This document shows, piece after piece, positions 54,121 to 63,148 of a stretch of 64,000 bases of DNA (the first letter of the stretch is position 1; every line of letters starts with the position of its first letter). The stretch lies in assembly GCF_023218175.1 (NCBI RefSeq), contig NZ_JALPTH010000003.1, forward strand, positions 186,001 to 250,000. Reading direction: 5' to 3'. The notes under the pieces were generated by a model that was not told where the DNA came from, did no database searches, and saw only the letters and a list, made by a program, of their open reading frames with translations. This stretch comes from Streptomyces lichenis (lineage in GTDB: Bacteria; Actinomycetota; Actinomycetes; Streptomycetales; Streptomycetaceae). The translations under genes were made by a program, and so were the position numbers.

Positions 54121-55038
54121 ATGATCGTCATCACCGCCCCCACCGGGAACATCGGCCGGCGGCTGCTGTCGCTGCTGGTCGAGGCCGCACCCGCGCACGG
54201 AGAGGAGCTGCGCGTCGTGGTCCGCGACCCCGCCCGGCTCCCCGAGGCCGTACGCGGACGGGTCGAGGTGGTCACCGGCTCGCACGGTGACGCCGCGACC
54301 GTCGAGCGCGCCTTCGCCGGGGCCGACGCCGTCTTCTGGCTGGTGCCGCCGGACGCCTCGGCCACGCCCGACGAGGCGTACAGCGGCTTCACCCGCCCGG
54401 CCGCCCGGGCCTTCGCCGCCCATGGCGTCGGCCAGGTCGTCGGCGTCTCGGCGCTCGGCCGCGGCACCCCGCAGGCCGCCCGGGCCGGGCTGGTCACCGC
54501 CACGCTCGCCATGGACGACCTGATCGCCGGCTCCGGCGTCGCCTACCGCGCCCTGGCGAACCCGTCCTTCTTCGAGAACCTGCTGGAGGAGGCCGACTCG
54601 ATCCGCGACCACGGCGTCTTCACCGACACCGCCGCGGCGGACCGCCCGGCCCCGATGGTGGCCGTCGCCGACATCGCCGCGACGGCGGCCGGGCTGCTGC
54701 TGGACCGCTCCTGGACCGGCGTCGGCAGTGTCCCGGTGCCCGGCCCGCCGGACCTGTCGCCCGACGACCTGGCCCGGATCATGACCGAGGTGCTGGGCCG
54801 CCCGGTCCGCTACCGGCGCCGGCCGCTGGACGAACTCCGCTCCGCCCTGCTCGGCCACGGCCTCCACGAGGCGTTCGTCGACGGCGTGGTCGAGATGAAG
54901 CGCGCCAAGGGCGAGGGCCTGGACGCGGGCGTCGACCGCTCGGCGCGGCCGGGTCCGGCCACCACCTTCGCGCAGTGGTGCGCGGACACCCTCAAGCCCG
55001 CCGTCCTCGCCGCCCCGGAGGCCGCCGATGCCCGCTGA
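54121..55038 (+). CDS. NmrA-like NAD(P)-binding protein
   Basis: A 305-residue atypical short-chain reductase. The dinucleotide motif is [11 protein letters not shown] at the N-terminus; later segments are [15 protein letters not shown] and [16 protein letters not shown]. No Tyr-x3-Lys catalytic pair is obvious, as in NmrA/QOR2-type redox sensors. The ATG at 54121 is downstream of the divergent LysR. The 3' end overlaps the next gene by 11 bp. Confidence 0.88.
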   Translation: MIVITAPTGNIGRRLLSLLVEAAPAHGEELRVVVRDPARLPEAVRGRVEVVTGSHGDAATVERAFAGADAVFWLVPPDASATPDEAYSGFTRPAARAFAAHGVGQVVGVSALGRGTPQAARAGLVTATLAMDDLIAGSGVAYRALANPSFFENLLEEADSIRDHGVFTDTAAADRPAPMVAVADIAATAAGLLLDRSWTGVGSVPVPGPPDLSPDDLARIMTEVLGRPVRYRRRPLDELRSALLGHGLHEAFVDGVVEMKRAKGEGLDAGVDRSARPGPATTFAQWCADTLKPAVLAAPEAADAR

Positions 55039-55393
55039 CCGCACCCCGGCGCAGGTCACCGCGTTCACGCTGGTGAAGACCACGCCCGAGTGGCTGGCGA
55101 TGACCGTGGCGGAACGCGTCCACGCCTTCACCACCCAGGTCGTCCCGGTGATCGAGGCCCGCACCCAGGGTGTCCGCTCCCGCTTCTACGACACGGAGTT
55201 CTACTCGGCGCGGGTCACCGACGTCTGGGTCTGGGAGGCCGACGACCACGAGGCCTACCGGCTGCTGATCGACGCCTTGCGTGAAACCCCCTTCTGGGAC
55301 CGGTACTTCGAGGTCGTGGACCTGCTCGTGGGCGTCGAGAACGGCTACGCCCGCAGCTACGGCCTGGACCCGGTGGCCACCCTCGCCACCTGA
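55028..55393 (+). CDS. Darcynin-like protein
   Basis: A 121-residue protein of the darcynin type: [41 protein letters not shown] and [25 protein letters not shown]. The function of the family is not established. It overlaps the NmrA-like gene, so the pair is co-expressed. Its last codons recur as a fragment at 56672-56696. Confidence 0.85.
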   Translation: MPADRTPAQVTAFTLVKTTPEWLAMTVAERVHAFTTQVVPVIEARTQGVRSRFYDTEFYSARVTDVWVWEADDHEAYRLLIDALRETPFWDRYFEVVDLLVGVENGYARSYGLDPVATLAT

Positions 55394-55594
55394 CGCCCTC
55401 CCCCACCGGCCGGTCCGACCGCCCCCGGTGGGAAAAGGCGTTGCCGGTCCGTGAGCGCCCGCGTTAGCCTCGCCCTACTTCGAACGCGGACGCTCTCCGG
55501 AACCACAGCCGCAGCACGGGAGCAGGGCCACGCCATCGCGCGGGACCACGGAGGGGCGGCGCCCATTCGGCACGCCCTCCCGAGGAGTCCTCCC

Positions 55595-56557
55595 ATGAGT
55601 TCCATCAGTTCCGCGATTCCCGCGAGTTCCCCGAGTTCGCTCAGTTCCCCGGGCCCCGCCCGTCTCCCGCATCCGCACCCGCGCCCCGTGAAGGTCGGCC
55701 TGGGCCTGCCCGTCGGCGATCCCGCGGCCCTGTTCACCTGGGCGCGGCGCGCCGACGACGGGCCGTTCAGCACGCTGGGGCTGCTGGACCGGCTGGTCTT
55801 CGACAACCCGGAGCCGCTGGTCACCCTGGCCGCCCTCGCCGCCGCGACCCGCCGGGTCCGGGTGCAGACCGAGGTGCTGCTCGCCCCGCACCACACCACC
55901 GCGCTGCTCGCCAAGCAGACCGCGACGATCGACCGGCTGTCCGGTGGCCGCTTCACCCTCGGGGTCGGTGTCGGGGGCCGGGCCGACGACTGCCTGGCCG
56001 CCGGGATCGACATCCGCCGCCGGGGCCGCCGCCTGGACGAGCAGCTGACCGCGCTGCGCCGGACCTGGTCCGGTGAGCCGTACGGCGAGGGTGTCGGCCC
56101 CATCGGCCCGGCGCCGGTGACCCCCGGCGGCCCGGAGGTGCTGGTCGGCGGCTTCGCCCCGGCCGCCCTGGACCGGGTCGGCCGGTTCGCGGACGGCTTC
56201 CTCGGTGCCGCGCTGCCGCCGCGGTACCTGGACGGCCTGTTCCGCGCGGCCGAGGCGGCCTGGCAGCGGTACGGCAGGCCTGGCCGCCCCCGTCTGGTCG
56301 CCCAGGCCAACGTGGTCCTCGGCCCGGAGCGGACCGTGCGGGACGCCCGGCACCGGCTCCGCTCCTACTACGCCTTCACCGACCGGGCCGACCACATGGT
56401 GGACGGCCTGCTCACCACGGCCCGGGCGATCCGGGAGGCGGTGGACGGCTTCGCCGCGATCGGCGCCGACGAGGTGATGCTCTACTGCTGGTCCTCGGAC
56501 GCCGGCCAGGTCGAGCGACTGGCCGACACCCTCTTCCCGGCCCCGCCCCGCGCCTGA
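55595..56557 (+). CDS. Luciferase-like (LLM) flavin-dependent oxidoreductase
   Basis: A 320-residue TIM-barrel enzyme. After a Ser/Pro-rich N-terminus (MSSISSAIPASSPSSL) come KVGLGLPVGDPAALFTWARR, TRRVRVQTEVLLAPHH and LSGGRFTLGVGVGGRADD, typical of F420- or FMN-dependent LLM proteins. Cofactor and substrate cannot be told. ATG at 55595; the low-complexity start may be longer than needed. Confidence 0.9.
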   Translation: MSSISSAIPASSPSSLSSPGPARLPHPHPRPVKVGLGLPVGDPAALFTWARRADDGPFSTLGLLDRLVFDNPEPLVTLAALAAATRRVRVQTEVLLAPHHTTALLAKQTATIDRLSGGRFTLGVGVGGRADDCLAAGIDIRRRGRRLDEQLTALRRTWSGEPYGEGVGPIGPAPVTPGGPEVLVGGFAPAALDRVGRFADGFLGAALPPRYLDGLFRAAEAAWQRYGRPGRPRLVAQANVVLGPERTVRDARHRLRSYYAFTDRADHMVDGLLTTARAIREAVDGFAAIGADEVMLYCWSSDAGQVERLADTLFPAPPRA

Positions 56558-56942
56558 GCCACGGCGAAGGGCCACCGCTCGACGCCCACCAGCGCCGCCG
56601 CGCAGCCCTTCGCCACCCCCTGCCCGGACCGCCGGCTAATGGCCCCTCCTTGGCCACCGCCCGCAGCCGCACCACCCTCGCCACCTGACGCCCTCCGCGA
56701 GGGCGACCCACTCCGCCTCCGGCACCTCGTCCTCGTGCGCCCGACCCGTCCGGCTACCCCCGTCCCGCCCCGCCCATCCGTCCCGCCACGGTAAATCCCG
56801 GCACTGACAGGGGAGTTGCGCGCCCGACGTCACGACCGGATCACGATGCGCCGGTTCCGGGCGGAGGCGGTATTGCGGGGCTGTTACGCCGGGCGTACAC
56901 CTGGGCAACACGCAGACGGGTCCGGCAGGGACGGGGGCACCG
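56558..56942. other. Intergenic region with a darcynin gene-tail fragment
   Basis: About 385 bp without an intact gene. It contains a 25-bp exact copy (56672-56696) of the darcynin 3' end, in frame with Ala-Arg-Ser before it and Leu-Ala-Thr-stop. The right half carries the promoter region of the following ABC operon. Confidence 0.55.
56672..56696 (+). repeat. Copy of the darcynin gene end
   Basis: 25 bp identical to 55377-55401, including the stop codon and flanking sequence. The eleven codons before the stop read A-T-A-R-S-R-T-T-L-A-T, a shortened version of the darcynin tail. Probably a remnant of a duplication. Confidence 0.7.
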
Positions 56943-58337
56943 ATGGTTGCAACTCACCACATCCGCACGGCTGTTCGCTCACGCAGGGCCGCGGTGGCGC
57001 TCGCGGTGGCCGGGGCGCTGGCCCTGGCGGGCTGCGGGGACGGCGGCGGGGGCGACGGCGGCAAGGACGGTACGGGGCCGGGGCAGAGCCCGAGCGCCCA
57101 GCGGCCGGGCGTCGAACTGCCCAAGCTGAACGGCAGGTCGGTGCAGGTGGTCGCCGTGTGGACGGGGCCCGAGCAGGAGGCGTTCGGCAAGGTGCTGGCC
57201 GAGTTCGAGAAGCGGACCGGCGCCAAGGTGAGCTATGTGCCGACCCAGGACGCCATGCTCAACTACCTCGGCACCAAGATCGCGGGCGGTTCGCCGCCGG
57301 ATGTGGCGATGCTCCAGCAGGTCGGCGCCCTGAAGCAGGCGGTGGAGCGCAAGTGGGCCAAGCCCGCGGGCGCCGAGGCCACGGCGCAGCTGGAGAAGAA
57401 CTACGGCGAGGGCTGGCGGGAGCTCGGCGCGGTGGACGGCACCCAGTACGGGGTGTACTTCAAGGCCGCCAACAAGTCGCTGGTCTGGTACAACACCGCC
57501 GTCTTCGAGGCGGCCGGGGTGGCGGAGCCGAAGACCTGGAAGGAGCTGCTGTCCACGGCCGAGACGGTCTCCGCGTCCGGGGTGACCCCGGTGTCGGTGG
57601 GCGGCGCGGACGGCTGGACGCTCACCGACTGGTTCGAGAACGTCTACCTCTCCCAGGCCGGGCCGGAGAAGTACGACCAGCTGGCCGAGCACGAGATGCC
57701 GTGGACCGACCCCTCGGTGGCCAAGGCGCTCACCACCCTGGCCGAGCTGTTCGGGCGGCAGGAGCTGATCGCGGGCGGCGCGGCCGGGGCGCTGCAGACG
57801 GAGTTCCCCGCCTCGGTGACCCAGACCTTCACCGGCGGTGACACCCCCAAGGCGGCGATGGTCTTCGAGGGCGACTTCGTGGCCAGCAACATCGCCGAGA
57901 CCGAGGCGAGGATCGGCGAGGACGCGAAGGCCTTCCCGTTCCCGGCGGTGGGCGCGGACGCCCCGGTGGTGACCGGCGGCGACGTGGCGGTGGCGCTGAC
58001 CGCCAACCCGGCCGCGCAGGCCCTGCTGACCTTCCTCGCCTCCCCCGACGCGGCACGGATCTGGGCGTCCCAGGGCGGCTTCGTCTCCCCGAACAAGTCC
58101 CTGGACCCGGCCGCGTACCCCAACGAGGTGCAGCGGGAGATCGGCAAGGCGCTGATCGACGCGGGCGACGGCTTCCGCTTCGACATGTCGGACCAGATGC
58201 CGCAGTCCTTCGGCGGCACGCCCGGCAAGGGCGAGTGGAAGGCGCTCCAGGACTTCCTGAAGAACCCCGAGGACGTCAAGGGCACCCAGGCCCGCCTGGA
58301 GGCCGACGCGGCCAAGGCGTACGGGAAGAAGGACTGA
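56943..58337 (+). CDS. Sugar-binding lipoprotein of ABC transporter
   Basis: A 464-residue CUT1 binding protein. The signal peptide with lipobox LALAGC (near residue 30) is followed by a Gly-rich spacer and VQVVAVWTGPEQEAFGKVLAEFEKRTG. Later segments are VPTQDAMLNYLGTKIAGGSPPDVA and KAAMVFEGDFVASNI, typical of alpha-glucoside-type binders. ATG at 56943. First gene of a three-gene operon. Confidence 0.94.
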   Translation: MVATHHIRTAVRSRRAAVALAVAGALALAGCGDGGGGDGGKDGTGPGQSPSAQRPGVELPKLNGRSVQVVAVWTGPEQEAFGKVLAEFEKRTGAKVSYVPTQDAMLNYLGTKIAGGSPPDVAMLQQVGALKQAVERKWAKPAGAEATAQLEKNYGEGWRELGAVDGTQYGVYFKAANKSLVWYNTAVFEAAGVAEPKTWKELLSTAETVSASGVTPVSVGGADGWTLTDWFENVYLSQAGPEKYDQLAEHEMPWTDPSVAKALTTLAELFGRQELIAGGAAGALQTEFPASVTQTFTGGDTPKAAMVFEGDFVASNIAETEARIGEDAKAFPFPAVGADAPVVTGGDVAVALTANPAAQALLTFLASPDAARIWASQGGFVSPNKSLDPAAYPNEVQREIGKALIDAGDGFRFDMSDQMPQSFGGTPGKGEWKALQDFLKNPEDVKGTQARLEADAAKAYGKKD

Positions 58338-58341
58338 CGCC

Positions 58342-59709
58342 ATGGCGGGGTCAGACACCCCGGCAGGCCGCGGCGGCACCAGCCACGTGCACGGCACCGG
58401 CGGCACCCGCCGAAAGGCGGCCGGCAGCCGCACCGGCGTCGCCGCCGTGTTCCTGCTCCCCGCGCTGGTGCTGCTGGGCGCGCTGGTGGTGTACCCGATC
58501 GCGTTCTCCGTCTACCGGTCCTTCTTCGACGCCTCCGGCGACTCGCTCGCCGGGAGCGGCGGCTTCGGCAACTACGTGGAGATCTTCACCGACGACTCCA
58601 TCCTGACCGCGGTGAAGAACAACATGATCTGGGTGGTGCTGGCCCCCACCGTGGCCACCGCCCTCGGTCTGGTCTTCGCGGTGCTGACCGAACGGGTGCG
58701 CTGGGGCACCGCGTTCAAGCTGGTGGTCTTCATGCCGATGGCGATCTCCATGCTGGCCGCCGGGATCATCTTCCGGCTGGTGTACGAGCAGGACCCCGAG
58801 CGCGGGGTGGCCAACGCCGTCTGGGTGGGGGTGCACGACACCTTCAGCGAGTCGGCCGGCTACCCCAAGGCCCGCCCGCTGCCGGTCCATCCGCTGGAGG
58901 CGTCCGGCGGCGGGGCGTTCACCACCAAGGAGCCGGTACGGGCCGGTACGCCGGTGAAGCTGCCGCTGGTCGGGGTGGCCCCGGCCGACATGCCGTCGGA
59001 CGCCCGGCCCGCGAAGACCCCGGCGGCCTCCCCGGACCAGGTCACCGGCACCGCCTGGCTGGACTTCACCCGGGGCGGCGGCGGCAAGCCCAACACCGTG
59101 GACGCCCAGGAGCGCGGGCTGCCCGGGCTGACCGTGGAGGCGGTCAAGGACGGCCGCGTGGTGGCCACCGCCACGGCGGGCGGGGACGGGGTGTTCACCC
59201 TGCCCGCCTCCGCCGACGGGGCGCTGCTGCGGCTGCCCGCCGCCAACTTCCGCGAGCCGTACAACGGGGTGGACTGGCTCGGCCCGTCCTTCGTCACCCC
59301 GGCGATCATCGGATCGTACGTGTGGATGTGGGCCGGGTTCGCCATGGTGCTGATCGCCGCCGGACTGGCCGCCCTCCCCCGCGAACTGCTGGAGGCGGCC
59401 CGGGTCGACGGGGCCAACGAGTGGCAGGTGTTCCGCCGGGTGACGGTGCCGCTGCTGGCGCCGGTGCTCGCGGTCGTCCTGGTCACCCTGATGATCAACG
59501 TACTGAAGATCTTCGACCTGGTCTTCATCATCGCGCCGGGCTCGGTCCAGGACGACGCCAACGTCCTCGCCCTCCAGCTGTACCAGTCCTCCTTCGGCGC
59601 GGACGCCGACCTCGGGGTGGGCAGCGCCATCTCCGTACTGCTGCTCCTGCTGGTCATCCCGGTGATGGTGGTCAACATCCGCCGTATCCGGAAGGAGGCC
59701 CGGCGATGA
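58342..59709 (+). CDS. ABC sugar permease (MalF type) with large Cna-B-like insertion
   Basis: A 455-residue permease. Residues ~30-165 and ~310-455 are the usual TM domains (VFLLPALVLLGALVVYPIAF; EAA loop ELLEAARVDGANEWQVFRRV). Between them, in the position of the MalF P2 loop, lie ~140 extracytoplasmic residues including ERGLPGLTVEAVKDGRVVATATAGGDG and FTLPASADGALLRLP. That is the strand pattern of a Cna-B/SdrD-like Ig domain (GL.V.a..dG...a.T..dG.f...l). It begins five bp after the binding-protein stop codon. A possible role is docking the lipoprotein or sensing substrate. Confidence 0.92.
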   Translation: MAGSDTPAGRGGTSHVHGTGGTRRKAAGSRTGVAAVFLLPALVLLGALVVYPIAFSVYRSFFDASGDSLAGSGGFGNYVEIFTDDSILTAVKNNMIWVVLAPTVATALGLVFAVLTERVRWGTAFKLVVFMPMAISMLAAGIIFRLVYEQDPERGVANAVWVGVHDTFSESAGYPKARPLPVHPLEASGGGAFTTKEPVRAGTPVKLPLVGVAPADMPSDARPAKTPAASPDQVTGTAWLDFTRGGGGKPNTVDAQERGLPGLTVEAVKDGRVVATATAGGDGVFTLPASADGALLRLPAANFREPYNGVDWLGPSFVTPAIIGSYVWMWAGFAMVLIAAGLAALPRELLEAARVDGANEWQVFRRVTVPLLAPVLAVVLVTLMINVLKIFDLVFIIAPGSVQDDANVLALQLYQSSFGADADLGVGSAISVLLLLLVIPVMVVNIRRIRKEARR

Positions 59710-60617
59710 GCGACGCACTCGCGTCCACTCCCACCAGCGCGCAACCGAAGGCGGCGGGCAGGGCCCGTCCCTCGCTCGCCGCCCGGGTGGCGAGCGCCGC
59801 GGGAGGCGGCGCACTGCGTGTCTTCCTCCTCCTGGTGGCGCTGTTCTGGCTGATGCCGACCGTCGGGCTGCTGCTGTCCTCGCTGCGCGACCCGGCCGAC
59901 ATCGCGGCCGGCGGCTGGTGGACGGTGTTCACCGAACCGGCGCAGATCACCGCCGAGAACTACTCCGCGCTGCTCTCCAACGACACCGTCACCGGCTCCC
60001 TCCTCTCCACCGTCATGATCACCGTCCCCTCGACCGTGCTGGTGGTGGTGGTCGGCGCGCTGGCCGGCTATGCCTTCGCCTGGATCGACTTCCCCGGCCG
60101 CGACTGGTGGTTCCTGCTGGTCGTCGGCCTGCTGGTGGTCCCGGTGCAGGTGGCCCTCGTCCCCGTCTCCGAACTCTTCGGCGCGGTGGGGCTGTTCGAG
60201 ACCACCGCGGGCGTGGTGCTGTTCCATGTGGCCTTCGGGCTGCCGTTCGCGATCTTCCTGCTCCGCAACTTCTTCGCGGAGATCCCGCGCGAACTGCTGG
60301 AGGCCGCCCGGCTGGACGGCGCCGGGGAGATCCGGCTGTTCGCCCGGGTGGTGCTGCCGCTGGGCGGCCCGGCGATCGCCTCGCTCGGCATCTTCCAGTT
60401 CCTCTGGGTGTGGAACGACATGCTGATCGCGCTGATCTTCGCCGACTCCGACTCGCCGCCGATCACCGTGGCGCTCCAGCAGCAGGTGCGCCAGTTCGGC
60501 AACAACGTGGACGTCCTCGCCCCCGGCGCGTTCGTCTCCATGGTGATCCCGCTGGCGGTCTTCTTCGCCTTCCAGCGCCACTTCGTCAACGGGGTGATGG
60601 CCGGCGCGGTGAAGTAG
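59706..60617 (+). CDS. ABC sugar permease, MalG type
   Basis: A 303-residue six-TM permease with EAA loop ELLEAARLDGAGEIRLFARV and C-terminal NGVMAGAVK, the MalG-type tail that contacts the ATPase. It overlaps the previous gene by ATGA. No ATPase is encoded nearby. It ends before a strong terminator. Confidence 0.94.
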   Translation: MSDALASTPTSAQPKAAGRARPSLAARVASAAGGGALRVFLLLVALFWLMPTVGLLLSSLRDPADIAAGGWWTVFTEPAQITAENYSALLSNDTVTGSLLSTVMITVPSTVLVVVVGALAGYAFAWIDFPGRDWWFLLVVGLLVVPVQVALVPVSELFGAVGLFETTAGVVLFHVAFGLPFAIFLLRNFFAEIPRELLEAARLDGAGEIRLFARVVLPLGGPAIASLGIFQFLWVWNDMLIALIFADSDSPPITVALQQQVRQFGNNVDVLAPGAFVSMVIPLAVFFAFQRHFVNGVMAGAVK

Positions 60618-60640
60618 CCCGCTGCGGGCAGGACGGCGGC

Positions 60641-60678
60641 GGTACGGGTACGGGGTCCGGGCACCCCGTACCCGTACC
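60641..60678 (+). terminator. Terminator of the second ABC operon
   Basis: A perfect 15-bp stem (GGTACGGGTACGGGG with its complement) and an 8-nt loop, 24 bp past the stop codon. Confidence 0.82.
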
Positions 60679-60768
60679 GCCACGCCCCGCTCCCCCGGAT
60701 GCCGCATCAGCGTCCCCCGGTTGCCGCCGTCGACGTAACCGGCCCCGCCCGACGGGCGTTCTGGGTCC

Positions 60769-63090
60769 ATGCCCCGGTTCAGCGTGATCGTTCCCGCGTA
60801 CGAGGTCCAGGCCTATCTGCCCGAGTGCCTGGAGTCGGTGCTCAGCCAGTCGTTCGACGACCTGGAGCTGATCGCCGTCGACGACTGCTCCCCCGACGGC
60901 TGCGGCACCGTCATCGACGAGTACGCGGCCCGGGACCGCCGGGTCGTCGCCGTCCACCTCCCCGCGAACACCGGTCTGGGCCCCGCCCGCAACGCCGGAC
61001 TGGCCCGGGCCACCGGCGATTACGTGCTCTTCCTCGACGGCGACGACACCTTCGTCCCCGGGGCGCTGCGGGCCGTCGCCGAGCGGCTGGAGCAGACCGG
61101 CGACCCGGAGCTGCTGGTCTTCGACTACGCCCGGGTGTACTGGTCCGGGGAGACCGTCCGCCACGAGTTCCGGACCTATCTCCACCAGGACGGCCCCGCC
61201 CCCTTCCCGCTCACCGACCGCCCCGGGCTGCTGCGGGTGCTGATGGTGGTCTGGAACAAGGCCTACCGCCGCGACTTCCTGACCCGCGAGGGCTTCACCT
61301 TCCCGCCCGGCTTCTACGAGGACACCCCGTGGACCTACCCGGCGCTGATGGCCGCCGGGACCATCGCCACCCTGGACCGGGTCTGCGTCCACTACCGGCA
61401 GCGCCGCACCGGCTCCATCCTGCGCACCACCAGCGTCCGCCACTTCGAGCTGTTCGACCAGTACGACCGGGTCTTCGCCTTCCTGGACTCCCGGCCCGAG
61501 CTGGCCCGCTGGCGGCCGGTGCTCTTCCGCCGGATGGCCGACCACTTCACCTCCGTCTTCACCGCCCCCGGCCGGCTGCCGCGCGGCTCCCGGGCCCGGT
61601 TCTTCCGCCGCGCCCGCGCCCACTACCGCCGCTACCGCACCCCCGGCGCCACCCCGGGCGCCACCACCCGGCTGCGGCACGCCCTGGTCCGGCTGGGCAG
61701 CCGCCGCGCCTTCACCGCCCTGGTCGCCGCCCGCACCCTGCTCAAGGCCGCCCTCCACCACACCGCCGCCCTCACCCACCTCACCCGCGGTGCCCTGCTC
61801 CAGCTCCACTACCGCACCCAGCTGCTCCTCCCCGTCCGCCCCGACCGGGCCGTCTTCGCCGCCTACTGGCACCGGGGGTACGCCTGCTCCCCCGCCGCCA
61901 TCGAGGAACGGGTGCGCGAACTCGCCCCGCACATCCGCACCGGCTGGATCTGCGACCCGGCGCACGCCCACACCGTGCCGCCCGGCACCCGGCGGATCGC
62001 CCCCGGCACCGCCGCCTACTGGACCGCGCTGGCCCGCTCCCGCTACCTGGTCAACAACGTCAACTTCGACCGCCGGCTGGTCAAACGGCGCGGCCAGCTG
62101 CTGCTCCAGACCCAGCACGGCACCCCGCTCAAGCACATGGGCCTGGACCTGATGCACCGCCCGGCCGCCGCCCGCACCATGGACTTCACCCGGCTGCTCG
62201 CCGCGGTGGACGGCTGGGACCACCTGCTCTCCGCCAACCGCCACTCCAGCCTGGTCTGGCAGCGGGTCTATCCGGCCGCGTACCGGCTGCTGGAGTACGG
62301 CAGTCCCCGCGCCGACCTCTTCCACCGCGCCACCGCCACCGAGGTGGCGCTGCTCCGCGAGTCCCTCGGCATCCCCGAGGGCCACACCGCGCTCCTCTAC
62401 GCGCCCACCCACCGCGACTACGTCCACCCCCAGCCCCAGCTGCTGGACCTGGACCGGCTGCTGGCCGTGCTCGGCCCCGGCCACACCGTGCTGGCCCGCC
62501 CCCACCCCACCCACGGCACCCCGCTGACCTGGACCGACCCCAGGATCATCGACGTCTCCGCCCACCCCTCCGTCGAACGCCTCTGCCTCGCCTCCGACGC
62601 CCTCCTCACCGACTACTCCTCCCTGATGTTCGACTACGCGGCCCTGGACCGGCCGATCGTGCTGCACCTCCCCGACGACCAGGCCTACCGGGCGGCCCGC
62701 GGCACCTACCTCGACATCACCGCCTGCCCGCCCGGCGCCGTCGCCCACGACGAGGACGAGCTGATCGCCCTCCTCACCTCCGACCGCTGGCGGGACGCCC
62801 GCGCCGCCCGCCTCCGCGCCGCCTTCCGGGCCCGCTTCTGCCCCCACGAGGACGGCCGGGCCGCCGAGCGGGTGGTCCGCCACCTCTTCCTCGGCGAACC
62901 CCCCGAGACCCTGCCCCCCGCCACCCCCCTGGACGCCCGCCGCCCCGCCCCCGCCCTCGGAGCCCTCAACCGCCCCCGAGACACCCAACCCGCCGAGGTC
63001 CCGGTCGGCGGCCCGGCGGCCGGTAAGGCCCACGTCCCCACCGACCCCCCGGCCGCCGCCCCCGTCTTCCCGGCCCCCCGCCCGGACTGA
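60769..63090 (+). CDS. GT2 - CDP-glycerol glycerophosphotransferase fusion
   Basis: A 773-residue bifunctional enzyme of wall teichoic acid or related glycopolymer synthesis. The N-terminus is GT-A family 2 (FSVIVPAYEVQAYLPECLES, AVDDCSPDGCGT, LFLDGDDTFVPGA). The C-terminal half is TagF-like: QTQHGTPLKHMG, APTHRDY, RPHPTHGTP and DYSSLMFDYAALDRP. No TM segment is seen, so it acts at the cytoplasmic face. The tail (~735-773) is Pro/Ala-rich. ATG at 60769. Confidence 0.93.
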   Translation: MPRFSVIVPAYEVQAYLPECLESVLSQSFDDLELIAVDDCSPDGCGTVIDEYAARDRRVVAVHLPANTGLGPARNAGLARATGDYVLFLDGDDTFVPGALRAVAERLEQTGDPELLVFDYARVYWSGETVRHEFRTYLHQDGPAPFPLTDRPGLLRVLMVVWNKAYRRDFLTREGFTFPPGFYEDTPWTYPALMAAGTIATLDRVCVHYRQRRTGSILRTTSVRHFELFDQYDRVFAFLDSRPELARWRPVLFRRMADHFTSVFTAPGRLPRGSRARFFRRARAHYRRYRTPGATPGATTRLRHALVRLGSRRAFTALVAARTLLKAALHHTAALTHLTRGALLQLHYRTQLLLPVRPDRAVFAAYWHRGYACSPAAIEERVRELAPHIRTGWICDPAHAHTVPPGTRRIAPGTAAYWTALARSRYLVNNVNFDRRLVKRRGQLLLQTQHGTPLKHMGLDLMHRPAAARTMDFTRLLAAVDGWDHLLSANRHSSLVWQRVYPAAYRLLEYGSPRADLFHRATATEVALLRESLGIPEGHTALLYAPTHRDYVHPQPQLLDLDRLLAVLGPGHTVLARPHPTHGTPLTWTDPRIIDVSAHPSVERLCLASDALLTDYSSLMFDYAALDRPIVLHLPDDQAYRAARGTYLDITACPPGAVAHDEDELIALLTSDRWRDARAARLRAAFRARFCPHEDGRAAERVVRHLFLGEPPETLPPATPLDARRPAPALGALNRPRDTQPAEVPVGGPAAGKAHVPTDPPAAAPVFPAPRPD

Positions 63091-63148
63091 CCGCCCTCAC
63101 CCCCGTACGGCCGCCCTCACCCCCGTACGGTCGGCCTCATCCCCGTAC
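63089..63148. repeat. Three tandem 20-bp repeats at a gene end
   Basis: Three 20-bp units end to end, read on the minus strand as GTACGGGGATGAGGCCGACC followed by two closely similar copies. The first unit contains the stop codon of the minus-strand gene, so its last codons are copied downstream. Confidence 0.8.
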
